Origin: an uncultured Bacteroidota bacterium
GTDB taxonomy: Bacteria; Bacteroidota; Bacteroidia; Chitinophagales; Chitinophagaceae
Length of the DNA stretch: 16,186 bases
NCBI GenBank assembly: GCA_903929655.1
Contig: CAIYVS010000033.1
Coordinates: 1 to 16,186, forward strand
Reading direction: 5' to 3'
In this document: positions 6,944-13,414 of the stretch, piece by piece
How positions within the stretch are numbered: position 1 is the first letter of the stretch
Layout of the letters: each line of letters begins with the position of its first letter
Notes under the pieces: generated by a model
Told to the model about the DNA's origin: nothing
The model's input: the letters and a program-made list of their open reading frames with translations, nothing else
The model's database searches: none
Position numbers and translations under genes: made by a program

Positions 6944-7059
6944 TTCTGACACTAAGTCTTGATCTGGGTTTGTTCTTTATTTTCATTTTTTTATTTCAAC
7001 TCCCCGGTTTTTAACATTCCTTAAAGAGCTTTTAACAGTTTTATAATGAGAATAGGTAA

Positions 7060-7096
7060 TAAATTTGAGATAGAAATAATAAAACAAAAAAGAGGA
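7060..7096 (+). promoter_or_regulatory. -7 box and ribosome binding site of the DegP-like gene
   Basis: TAAATTTG at 7060-7067 matches TAnnTTTG. AGAGGA at 7091-7096 lies 7 nt before ATG 7104 and supports that start over frames opening earlier. No good -33 TTTG is visible. Confidence 0.45.
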
Positions 7097-7103
7097 ATAG
7101 ATT

Positions 7104-8597
7104 ATGAAATTCAAATTGTTTCCTGTCGTTATTACAGCAGCACTTACATCAGTGCTCACTTTATTTATTGCAGGTCATTATCAGCATCAATTTCCTGTAT
7201 TTGCAAACGGACATCAAAACCTGCCGGTAAATTATACCAGTTATGGTAATACTACCGTCCCGTCCGGCACGGCACCTACCGGATTTGAAAATGCGGCTGA
7301 AGCGTCTGTAAAAGCAGTAGTACATATTAAGACAACTACCAAGGCGCGCACAGTGGTTGCAGAAGATCCCAATGATATATGGGGTAATATTTTCGGGCAG
7401 CGCCAATATTATATACCACAGCAAATGGGTTCAGGTTCCGGTGTCGTTATATCACCTGATGGCTATATCGTCACCAATAATCATGTGGTAGCTGATGCCA
7501 GCGAAGTAACTGTTACGTTTAATGACAGGTATACCTGCACAGCCAAAGTAATAGCTGCAGATCCTGCAACCGACATAGCTGTTATTAAGGTGAACGAAAA
7601 AGACCTTCCTTATATGGAGTTTGGTAATTCGGATGATACTCGCTTAGGGCAGTGGGTATTAGCGGTGGGTTATCCATTATCGCTGGATGCTACAGTTACG
7701 GCAGGTATTATCAGTGCCAAAGGGCGTGCCATTGGTGTGAATCACCAGACACAGGGTGCCATAGAATCTTACATACAAACAGACGCAGCAGTAAATCCCG
7801 GTAACAGTGGTGGCGCCCTGGTAAATACCAGCGGACAACTGATAGGTATTAATTCTGCCATAGCTTCCCCCACAGGTTCTTATGCAGGTTACTCTTATGC
7901 CATACCTTCCAATATTGTGCAAAAAGCTGTAAACGACATGATAAAATATGGCGCAGTGCAACGCGCCTATATGGGCATAGAATATGTGGACAGTAAAAGC
8001 CTCAGCCCTGAAAAACTGACAGAATTAGGGCTTGATAAAACAGAAGGCGTATATGTGCAGAATGTAATGGAGAATGGTGGCGCTGCCAAAGCCGGAATAA
8101 AAAAAGGAGATATCATAACTCAGATAAACGGGGTGGCTATAAATACCGAACCACAGTTGCAGGAACAAATTGCCCGTTATCATCCCGGCGATAATATCAG
8201 CGTTAGTTATTTACGCAGTGGCGCATCCCATATAGCATCTATTGAATTAAAGACACTCAGCGGTTCTACCGAGATCGTAAGGGAAGAGAAGAGTGCCCGC
8301 ATATTGGGCGCAAGTTTCCGGGCACTGAGCAGCACTGAGAAAAGCAAATATGGATTAAAAGGCGGCGTTGTTCTTACCGACCTGGGCAGGGGGACTATGG
8401 CACAACAAACCAATATGCAAAAAGGCTTTGTTATTACCAATGTAAATAATGTAGCAGTAAATACAGTTACAGATCTGCAAAAGGCAATGGCAGCCAACAG
8501 CAATAATGTGCAGATGATGGGCTTTTATCCAGGTGTACAAGGGGTGTATTATTATGGACTGAACAATATCGGTCCAAACCTGCAAAATGAAGAGTAA
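7104..8597 (+). CDS. degP: Do-like periplasmic serine protease (DegP/HtrA family)
   Basis: A 497-residue HtrA-family protease/chaperone that degrades or holds misfolded envelope proteins. Residues 7-24 form a hydrophobic signal or anchor (PVVITAALTSVLTLFIAG). The trypsin-like domain (about 62-280) has the catalytic triad H127 (VTNNHVVA), D157 (ATDIAVIKV) and S235 (NPGNSGGAL). PDZ1 spans about 288-385, with the carboxylate-binding region GVYVQNV and GIKKGDIITQINGVAI. PDZ2, about 398-475, is more divergent: its loop reads GGVVLTDLGRG, and GFVITNVNNVAVNTVTDLQ corresponds to the usual GD-I--VNG strand. The length fits two-PDZ DegP/DegQ proteins. It is preceded by a TAAATTTG box and followed by a strong terminator, so it is a single-gene transcript. 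Work on client outer-membrane proteins such as the nearby barrels is plausible but inferred. Confidence 0.95.
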   Translation: MKFKLFPVVITAALTSVLTLFIAGHYQHQFPVFANGHQNLPVNYTSYGNTTVPSGTAPTGFENAAEASVKAVVHIKTTTKARTVVAEDPNDIWGNIFGQRQYYIPQQMGSGSGVVISPDGYIVTNNHVVADASEVTVTFNDRYTCTAKVIAADPATDIAVIKVNEKDLPYMEFGNSDDTRLGQWVLAVGYPLSLDATVTAGIISAKGRAIGVNHQTQGAIESYIQTDAAVNPGNSGGALVNTSGQLIGINSAIASPTGSYAGYSYAIPSNIVQKAVNDMIKYGAVQRAYMGIEYVDSKSLSPEKLTELGLDKTEGVYVQNVMENGGAAKAGIKKGDIITQINGVAINTEPQLQEQIARYHPGDNISVSYLRSGASHIASIELKTLSGSTEIVREEKSARILGASFRALSSTEKSKYGLKGGVVLTDLGRGTMAQQTNMQKGFVITNVNNVAVNTVTDLQKAMAANSNNVQMMGFYPGVQGVYYYGLNNIGPNLQNEE

Positions 8598-8618
8598 ACA
8601 TTAATATTTTTATACAGG

Positions 8619-8661
8619 CAGCAAATCATCTATATAAGAGATGGTTTGCTGTTTTGTTTTT
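8619..8661 (+). terminator. Rho-independent terminator of the DegP-like gene
   Basis: A 13-bp stem (8619-8631 with 8639-8651, one T-G wobble) encloses a 7-nt loop and is followed by TTTTGTTTTT. It starts 21 bp after the DegP-like stop codon. Confidence 0.9.
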
Positions 8662-8728
8662 AGGGATTACATGACAGATTCTTATTGAATTGATAACACC
8701 CGCAAAGCCAGCCATTTTTCAATATCTT

Positions 8729-8736
8729 TATCTTTG
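8729..8736 (+). promoter_or_regulatory. Promoter -7 box of ispF
   Basis: TATCTTTG matches TAnnTTTG and lies 27 bp before ATG 8764. No clear -33 element is visible. Confidence 0.45.
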
Positions 8737-8763
8737 CATTCATATAAAACTACTTAGAAACAC

Positions 8764-9243
8764 ATGTCATATAGAATAGGACAGGGGATAGATTTTCATC
8801 AAATGGTGGAAGGCCGCGAATTTTGGTTAGGGGGTGTACTCATACCGCACACAAAGGGGGCTTTGGGCCATTCTGACGCAGACGTCTTACTGCATGCCAT
8901 ATGCGATGCCATGCTCGGCGCCCTGAGCCTGGGCGATATAGGACAGCATTTTCCCGACACGGACGCCACTTTTAAAGGAATAGACAGCAAGGTATTACTG
9001 AAACGCTGCTACGGCATGATACGTGAAAAAGGTTACTGGCTGGTAAATATAGACTGCACCATTTTGCTGCAGGCGCCAAAAATACGCCCTCATGTGGAGC
9101 AAATGAAAAACACTATTGCGCTTATTCTGCATATGGCAACAGATGATATTTCCATAAAAGCTACCACAACAGAGCATATGAGTTTTATAGGGCGAGAAGA
9201 GGGGGTAGTTGCTACCGCTAATGTACTTTTGCAGAAATATTAG
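8764..9243 (+). CDS. ispF: 2-C-methyl-D-erythritol 2,4-cyclodiphosphate synthase
   Basis: IspF converts 4-diphosphocytidyl-2-C-methyl-D-erythritol 2-phosphate to the cyclic diphosphate and CMP in the MEP isoprenoid pathway. The 159 residues match the usual length. Metal ligands D10 and H12 are in GIDFHQM and H44 is in DVLLHAICDAMLGA; HSDAD is at 36-40. The active-site and trimer-interface segment DISIKATTTEHMSFIGREEGV (128-148) is intact, including T135 and E137. The start ATG 8764 follows a TATCTTTG box by 27 bp. The gene stands alone between two terminators, with no ispD next to it. This implies that the organism uses the MEP route (established for this enzyme; organism-level inference). 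Confidence 0.97.
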   Translation: MSYRIGQGIDFHQMVEGREFWLGGVLIPHTKGALGHSDADVLLHAICDAMLGALSLGDIGQHFPDTDATFKGIDSKVLLKRCYGMIREKGYWLVNIDCTILLQAPKIRPHVEQMKNTIALILHMATDDISIKATTTEHMSFIGREEGVVATANVLLQKY

Positions 9244-9255
9244 GCCATAAAAACA

Positions 9256-9283
9256 AAAGGACGGAACCAATGTTCCATCCTTT
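9256..9283 (-). terminator. Terminator of tRNA-Leu, convergent with ispF
   Basis: Read on the minus strand, a 12-bp stem (9283-9272 with 9267-9256, one T-G wobble) with loop ATTG is followed by a T-rich tract (TTGTTTTTAT). It lies 4 nt past the tRNA 3' end. On the plus strand it sits 13 bp after the ispF stop but has only a short T-run. Confidence 0.8.
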
Positions 9284-9286
9284 CAG

Positions 9287-9371
9287 TGCGGCAGAGGAGA
9301 TTCGAACTCCCACACCCGTTACAGGCGCTACCACCTCAAAGTAGTGCGTCTACCAGTTTCGCCACCGCCGC
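9287..9371 (-). tRNA. tRNA-Leu (anticodon GAG)
   Basis: An 85-nt class II tRNA on the minus strand. The acceptor stem GCGGCGG (9371-9365) pairs with CTGCCGC, with one G-U pair and discriminator A at 9287. The anticodon stem CTACT/GGTAG encloses loop TTGAGGT, so the anticodon is GAG (9337-9335), reading CUC/CUU leucine codons. The long variable arm (GCCTGTAACGGGT region) and the T-arm GGGAG TTCGAAT CTCCT are typical of tRNA-Leu. The terminal CCA is not encoded. A -7 box lies 20 bp upstream and a strong terminator follows. Confidence 0.96.
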
Positions 9372-9390
9372 ATTTTTTTTTGAGGGACTG

Positions 9391-9398
9391 CAAAGATA
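9391..9398 (-). promoter_or_regulatory. Promoter -7 box of tRNA-Leu
   Basis: TATCTTTG on the minus strand, identical to the ispF box, 20 bp before the tRNA 5' end. The short leader contains a run of nine A. Confidence 0.5.
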
Positions 9399-9427
9399 AA
9401 TGAAAAACCCTAAATCCCTAAAGGGAC

Positions 9428-9473
9428 TTTGCAGAAGTATTTCATTTCAAATTTCCACTTGCACTTCAGCAAA
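9428..9473. repeat. Imperfect inverted repeat downstream of the histidine kinase gene
   Basis: Arms TTTGCAGAAGT (9428-9438) and ACTTCAGCAAA (9463-9473) pair with one mismatch around 24 nt. The GAAGT...ACTTC ends resemble the hairpin repeats at 13236 and 14763. It lies in the 3' region of the kinase transcript, and no T-tract makes it an obvious terminator. Confidence 0.5.
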
Positions 9474-9551
9474 TAAAAAATCTTTATATTTTATACTGGC
9501 GCACTTTTGGCTGCTGGCAAATTCATGGTTCCCCTTTATGGGTTCAGGGGT

Positions 9552-10691
9552 TTACCTCCTCAGTATGATCCTGAATGTAGTGCCTTTCCCTACTTCGGAT
9601 TGTTTTACAAATAAGGAACCATGATGATATTTTTCTATTATTCTTTTCGATAGTGACAGGCCAAGGCCCCAACCTCTTTTCTTGGTGGTAAACCCCGGAT
9701 TAAATATTTTTTTAAGCTGGTGCTTGGGTATGCCTTTGCCGGTATCGCTGATGTCAATCCATACCTGCTGCACATGATCGCTGATGTCAACTTCTATTTT
9801 TCCTTGTCCTGCCAACGCATCCAGTGCATTGCGCACCAGGTTTTCTATTACCCAGTCGAACAAAGAACCGCTGATATTTACATTGATCTCATTGGCACTG
9901 CTTTTAAGGCTGATATTTACTTTTTGTGGTGAGCGTTTTTGCATATAGTCCACCATATCCTTCAGCCGTTTCACCACGTCTTCCTCTTCCAGTTTGGGTA
10001 TGCTGCCCACCTTGCTAAAGCGGTCTGCAACCAGTTTTAGCCTGTCTATATCTTTTTGCAGCTCTGTTACTGTTTCGCTGTTATTATTTTCTTCCCTTAG
10101 CATTTCCATCCATGCTTCAATACTGCTTAAAGGCGTGCCCAACTGGTGCGCGGTCTCCTTTGAAAGCCCCACCCAGACCTGGTTTTGCAAAGAGCGGTGT
10201 GCAGAACTGAGGGCGATCAATACCACCATCAAAAACAGGAAAACCGTTGCCAGTTGCACATAAGGGAAATATCTTAATTCTATCAGCAAATAAGATTCCC
10301 CATAATATATATAGCTTTTCCCCGAACCGAAATCAGATATAATAGGGGGGTGCATACCCTCGAATTCCTCCAGTTTGCTTGCAATGAATTTTTTTACATT
10401 TTTCCTTGCCTGGCTGGTATCTATATTATTAAAATCCAGTATGTCGCCCTTCTCGTTTGTAATGATCAAGGGTATCGTAGTGTTCTGCGATACGATGGAC
10501 GTAGCCAGGTTCACCTCTTGCCCGTTGGCCGATTTGGTACTGGTCTTTATGGCCTCCACCACCTGCTCCACCTTCTTCTTCTCCTCGTCTGCCAGCTTGT
10601 GTGCCAGCTGGTTGGTAAAGTATATAGATGCCGTTACTATGAGCATCGCTATTATTACCAGGTATGTCTTCCAATTGATGTATTGTCTCAT
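9552..10691 (-). CDS. Orphan membrane sensor histidine kinase
   Basis: A 379-residue histidine kinase. A membrane helix at about 9-25 and a second at about 144-163 flank an extracytoplasmic segment of about 115 residues (30-143) with no domain I recognise. The HisKA region has H182 in LSKETAHQLGTPLSSIEAWMEML, whose HQLGTPL replaces the common HELRTPL. N288 is in NLVRNALDAL, DTGKG at 316-320, and the lid GWGLGLSLSKRI at 340-351 after FTTKKR. There is no HAMP-like linker of usual length and no receiver domain. No response regulator is adjacent: the upstream side is divergent and the downstream side is a tRNA. The start ATG 10691 gives MRQYINWKTY before the first helix. Partner and signal are unknown. 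Confidence 0.92.
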   Translation of the reverse strand: MRQYINWKTYLVIIAMLIVTASIYFTNQLAHKLADEEKKKVEQVVEAIKTSTKSANGQEVNLATSIVSQNTTIPLIITNEKGDILDFNNIDTSQARKNVKKFIASKLEEFEGMHPPIISDFGSGKSYIYYGESYLLIELRYFPYVQLATVFLFLMVVLIALSSAHRSLQNQVWVGLSKETAHQLGTPLSSIEAWMEMLREENNNSETVTELQKDIDRLKLVADRFSKVGSIPKLEEEDVVKRLKDMVDYMQKRSPQKVNISLKSSANEINVNISGSLFDWVIENLVRNALDALAGQGKIEVDISDHVQQVWIDISDTGKGIPKHQLKKIFNPGFTTKKRGWGLGLSLSKRIIEKYHHGSLFVKQSEVGKGTTFRIILRR

Positions 10692-10724
10692 AAAGCAAAC
10701 GCAAAACGACGGTAAGGTAAAAAT

Positions 10725-10757
10725 ATTGTGATTTTTATTGAATAACTATTATTTTTG
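10725..10757 (+). promoter_or_regulatory. Promoter of the small membrane protein/GT2 operon
   Basis: ATTG (10725-10728), a 21-bp spacer, then TATTTTTG (10750-10757), a perfect -7 box. ATG 10778 is 20 bp downstream. It lies in the 86-bp gap shared with the divergent kinase gene. Confidence 0.6.
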
Positions 10758-10777
10758 CCCACGCGTAATTTTTTTTC

Positions 10778-10996
10778 ATGGATACACAGAACAACTATAA
10801 CGAGCAACTTATTGATAATCCCGCAGATATTGAGCTTTCAAAGCCTAATAAATCGCGCTTTTTGTTTCTCCTGGGATTTTTCGGATACTTTATTTTTGCA
10901 TGGGCCGGGTGTTATAACCTATATGAACACCATTACCAGAAAAATGATAATATCACGGTGCCCGATAATACCCTTTACGATCCCAAGTATAAATAG
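10778..10996 (+). CDS. Small single-pass membrane protein, unknown function
   Basis: A 72-residue protein with a polar, Asn/Asp-rich N-terminus (MDTQNNYNEQLIDNPADIEL), a basic KPNKSR, and then one strong membrane helix FLFLLGFFGYFIFAWAGCYNL (residues 28-48). A short polar tail (YEHHYQKNDNITVPDNTLYD) ends at residue 72. The arrangement suggests a single-pass inner-membrane protein with the tail outside. I do not recognise the family. The start is ATG 10778, 20 bp after a good promoter box. The GT2 glycosyltransferase gene begins 18 bp after its stop, so the two are probably co-transcribed; a functional link is inference from that spacing. Confidence 0.75.
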   Translation: MDTQNNYNEQLIDNPADIELSKPNKSRFLFLLGFFGYFIFAWAGCYNLYEHHYQKNDNITVPDNTLYDPKYK

Positions 10997-11014
10997 TCAT
11001 TCGCGCAATAAGCA

Positions 11015-12070
11015 ATGATAGTCTGCCAGCAAGATACTGCCGTTGTCATACTAAGCTACAATGGGTGGAAATGGCATGAGCTGTTCCTTCCCCTGATTGT
11101 AGCCGAAGCACATAGCGGCTACGATGTGATAGTGGTAGACAACGCCTCTACCGATGATACCCTGCAACGCTTGCAGGATGCATATCCTGCGGTCCAGACC
11201 TTACAGATACAGATGAACCGCGGCTTTGCCCATGGTTACTCCGAAGCCCTGAAGCATATACAGGCCAAATACTATATCCTGCTCAGTTCCGATTTTGAGG
11301 TTACAGAAGGCTGGTACCCCCCGCTTGTCAAGGCCATGCAATTATACCCCAACCTGGCGGCCTGTCAACCCAAAATTCGTTACTGGCGAGAGCGGGAACT
11401 GTTTGAGTACGCAGGCGCCGGCGGCGGCTTTATGGACAAATACGGCTACCTTTTTTGCCGCGGCCGCATCTTCTTCGATATTGAAAAAGACGATCACCAG
11501 TACGATGATGATATTGAGGTGTTTTGGGCATCGGGCGGATGCCTGATGGTTCGCGCCGACCTCTATCACAAAGTAGGTGGCCTGGACCCGGAGTTCTACG
11601 CCCATATGGAGGAGGTAGACCTGTGCTGGAGGCTCAAGAACGCTGGTTACAAAATAGGCTATATAGGCGGCTCCACGGTTTTTCATGTAGGCGGCTCCGT
11701 TATCAGTTATGGCAGCCCGCAAAAACTCTATTACAATTTCCGCAACAACCTGATACTACTGCTAAAGAACGAGCGAGCCTCGAAGCTTATCTGGCTTTTC
11801 CCCTTCCGCATGTGCCTGGACGGCGTGGCAGGTATACGCCTGCTGCTTACAGGCAAACCCAAAGAAACCGCCACTATCATGAAAGCCCATTTTCATTTCT
11901 ATGGCGCCCTGGGCAAATGGCTGGCTCGCCGTCGCGAGATCAAAAAGCTCATCCACCACCGCAATACCAGCGGTATCTACCGGCACAGCATTGTCTGGAA
12001 TTATTTCATCCGTGGCAAAAAGAAATTTCCTGAGCTGGACTGGAAGCCGGATCCTTTGAGGGAGTCGTAA
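11015..12070 (+). CDS. Family 2 glycosyltransferase
   Basis: A 351-residue GT2 (GT-A fold) enzyme resembling rhamnosyltransferase-type proteins that add sugars to cell-surface polysaccharides. The N-terminal nucleotide-sugar region reads TAVVILSYNG (8-17), VIVVDNASTDDTL (38-50) and NRGFAHGYSEAL. The metal-binding DxD equivalent is SSDFEV (about 93-98). The acceptor/catalytic segment GGLDPEFYAHMEEVDLCWRL (188-207) carries the conserved E-D pair before the tryptophan. There is no signal peptide; residues 250-275 are moderately hydrophobic but not a clear membrane helix, so the enzyme probably sits at the cytoplasmic face. Donor and acceptor sugars cannot be told. It follows the small membrane protein gene by 18 bp. 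A heptad repeat starts in its last codon. Confidence 0.94.
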   Translation: MIVCQQDTAVVILSYNGWKWHELFLPLIVAEAHSGYDVIVVDNASTDDTLQRLQDAYPAVQTLQIQMNRGFAHGYSEALKHIQAKYYILLSSDFEVTEGWYPPLVKAMQLYPNLAACQPKIRYWRERELFEYAGAGGGFMDKYGYLFCRGRIFFDIEKDDHQYDDDIEVFWASGGCLMVRADLYHKVGGLDPEFYAHMEEVDLCWRLKNAGYKIGYIGGSTVFHVGGSVISYGSPQKLYYNFRNNLILLLKNERASKLIWLFPFRMCLDGVAGIRLLLTGKPKETATIMKAHFHFYGALGKWLARRREIKKLIHHRNTSGIYRHSIVWNYFIRGKKKFPELDWKPDPLRES

Positions 12071-12091
12071 GTTGTGAATCGTAAGTCAGGG
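12065..12091 (+). repeat. Tandem heptads spanning the GT2 stop codon
   Basis: TCGTAAG, TTGTGAA, TCGTAAG, then TCAGGG, at 7-bp period. The stop TAA (12068-12070) lies in the first unit. Confidence 0.75.
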
Positions 12092-12171
12092 TGGACTACG
12101 CTAACTCAGTCGCAAATCTTATTTTATTGCATTACTATTGATGTGCTATTATTAATATAAAATCTGCTAAG

Positions 12172-12555
12172 CTGAAATATTTCATTTCCATATCCCTGCT
12201 TTTTGTTTTTATCATTCTGGGATGTGGACCGGGTGCACCGCAAAATGCAGCCATGCAGCAACATAAGGATGACTCTATTGGCAATGCTGCCCCTAAAACA
12301 ACTGAACTAACAAAGGCAGAGAGAACTGTATTGGTTGATAGCTTCTTTAGTTTGCAAAGGGCATTAGTAGGCGCAAATGCCCAATTAGACCTGGCGAAAG
12401 AGCAGATGGCTAAATCAAAAGAATTCCATCCCGGCATGCGGCGATCAATACCGGACCCTAAGCTGGATATAAAGATAGAAACACTAAAAATAAAAATTGC
12501 AGAGCTGACAAGGCAAATTGGCCTGGTAAGACAGAAGACTGGCCCGATACGCTAA
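12172..12555 (+). CDS. Small lipoprotein with apparent CTG start
   Basis: The first ATG in frame (12253) would give a 100-residue soluble protein. The same frame is open upstream to a TGA at 12139-12141 and encodes a textbook lipoprotein signal: KYFISISLLFVFIILGC, lipobox ILGC, then GPGAPQNAA. There is no ATG, GTG or TTG in this extension; the best start is CTG at 12172, giving a 127-residue lipoprotein with lipidated C18. The mature part is polar and helical (ERTVLVDSFFSLQRALVGANAQLDLAKEQMAK; KLDIKIETLKIKIAELTRQIGLV), likely coiled coil. I recognise no family. It follows the GT2 gene by about 100 bp. A weak -7-like TACTATTG (12133-12140) precedes it, and a strong bidirectional terminator lies beyond 12659. 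Alternatively an ancestral ATG has mutated and the gene is silenced. Confidence 0.7.
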   Translation: MKYFISISLLFVFIILGCGPGAPQNAAMQQHKDDSIGNAAPKTTELTKAERTVLVDSFFSLQRALVGANAQLDLAKEQMAKSKEFHPGMRRSIPDPKLDIKIETLKIKIAELTRQIGLVRQKTGPIR

Positions 12556-12658
12556 GCGGTCAGGATGGATTGAAAAATGCAGCGCAGGGAAATCAGGGTA
12601 GACTATACTAAGCAGGGATAGCCTTCGCTCCATTCCGGATAAGCGGACTTTTTTTATA

Positions 12659-12699
12659 AAATTTAAAAGCAGGATTTATAAAACCCTGCTTTTAAATTT
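12659..12699. terminator. Bidirectional terminator between lipoprotein and HU genes
   Basis: A perfect 15-bp inverted repeat (12659-12673 with 12685-12699) around an 11-nt loop. A-tracts on one arm and T-tracts on the other make it work both ways. It ends 17 bp beyond the HU stop codon and about 100 bp beyond the lipoprotein stop. Confidence 0.88.
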
Positions 12700-12715
12700 G
12701 GTTTTAAGCGTATTC

Positions 12716-13012
12716 TTATTTTTTAGCTTTTGCTTTCGTTCCGGCTATTTTGTCTTTGAAATCTTTGCCTGCTTTAAATTTAGCTACCTTCCTGGCTTTT
12801 ATCTTGATCGTTTCACCGGTCTGCGGGTTGCGTCCGTTACGGGCTGCTCGCTGTGAAATGGAAAAGGTACCAAAGCCCACAAGGGTTACGGTATCTCCTT
12901 TTTTCAATGTGGCTACTACGGCATTTGTAAAGGAGTCCAGGACTGCGTTTGCCTGTGTCTTTGTCAGATCGGCATCTTTAGAGATCTGTTCGGATAATTC
13001 TGCTTTGTTCAT
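12716..13012 (-). CDS. HU-family DNA-binding protein
   Basis: A 98-residue nucleoid-associated protein. The N-terminal dimerisation helices (MNKAELSEQISKDADLTKTQANAVLDSFTNAV) are followed by the family signature VTLVGFGTFSISQRAARNGRNPQTGETI (42-69), which includes the beta-arm with the RNPQTG tip (61-66) that inserts into the minor groove. The Lys/Ala-rich tail (KVAKFKAGKDFKDKIAGTKAKAKK) extends slightly past the usual 90 residues. The start is ATG 13012-13010, with a TAAATTTG box 30 bp upstream and a bidirectional terminator after the stop. HU or IHF-like behaviour cannot be separated from sequence alone; as a single-subunit, arm-tip RNPQTG protein, HU is preferred. Confidence 0.96.
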   Translation of the reverse strand: MNKAELSEQISKDADLTKTQANAVLDSFTNAVVATLKKGDTVTLVGFGTFSISQRAARNGRNPQTGETIKIKARKVAKFKAGKDFKDKIAGTKAKAKK

Positions 13013-13041
13013 ATTTTTGATGTTATTTGAGTGCTATATTA

Positions 13042-13049
13042 CAAATTTA
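13042..13049 (-). promoter_or_regulatory. Promoter -7 box of the HU gene
   Basis: TAAATTTG on the minus strand matches TAnnTTTG, 30 bp before ATG 13012. No convincing TTTG is found at the usual -33 distance. Confidence 0.45.
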
Positions 13050-13055
13050 ATTGAA

Positions 13056-13075
13056 AAATAAAGTTCACTTTATTT
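13056..13075. repeat. 8-bp inverted repeat in the HU promoter region
   Basis: AAATAAAG (13056-13063) and CTTTATTT (13068-13075) around TTCA. It lies just upstream of the HU -7 box, overlapping the expected -33 position, so it could be an operator. Its AT-rich make-up weakens the case. Confidence 0.35.
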
Positions 13076-13235
13076 ATTGCAAATAACAAGGTTTTGGGGA
13101 AGTATTTTAAATAAGCCTCCTAAAAGCCGGTACAAAAATAAAATTAAGCAGGGACATAGAACTAAAATATGACCCTGATCTGGGTACAAGTGCATAATAT
13201 CAGTACTTCATAAAAAGTGAATGCAGTGGCAATCT

Positions 13236-13256
13236 GCGAAGTGAAAAAATACTTCG
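13236..13256. repeat. 21-bp hairpin repeat, copy 1
   Basis: Stem CGAAGT (13237-13242) and ACTTCG (13251-13256) around GAAAAAAT. All 21 bases, including the leading G, are identical to those at 14763-14783 in the same orientation. Confidence 0.85.
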
Positions 13257-13287
13257 GCCGGGCAAGAAGAAGACTATGCTTAGCCGG
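13256..13287. repeat. Degenerate 32-bp element, copy A
   Basis: It begins GGCCGGGCAA and ends TGCTTAGCCGG, with a GAAGACT core; both ends and the core recur at 15613-15644. The ends form an imperfect inverted repeat (GCCGG..AAG / CTT..CCGGC). It may be a decayed REP- or MITE-like sequence. Confidence 0.5.
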
Positions 13288-13414
13288 CTGATGACAGTTC
13301 ATATCAGCATGAAGTTCTTGATGGAGATACTGGCCTGCACAGTGAAGCCCTGCTGAAATCCGGGTTATAATTCTTAGGGATTTTAAGCTATATTGGCACT
13401 CTATGACACACTTT

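Larger units (their letters stand above)
13076..13414. other. Intergenic region between HU and binding-protein genes
   Basis: About 340 bp between divergent genes with no supported coding frame. It holds one copy of the 21-bp hairpin repeat (13236-13256), one copy of the degenerate 32-bp element (13256-13287) abutting it, and a weak -7-like TATATTGG (13389-13396) before the binding-protein gene. A minus-strand frame across 13162-13560 overlaps the start of that gene and looks like a shadow. Confidence 0.5.

Noticed and set aside
9287..9371. tRNA-Leu as an integration site for a genomic island
   Set aside because: I found no integrase nearby and no direct repeat of the tRNA 3' end; flanking genes are ordinary chromosomal ones.
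10350..10731. Two plus-strand frames over the 5' end of the orphan kinase gene
   Set aside because: The kinase reading has a membrane helix and all catalytic boxes; these are antisense shadows rich in Leu and Tyr.
12135..12437. Minus-strand frame of 100 codons over the small lipoprotein
   Set aside because: The opposite frame has a clean lipobox signal peptide and coiled-coil character; this one is its shadow.
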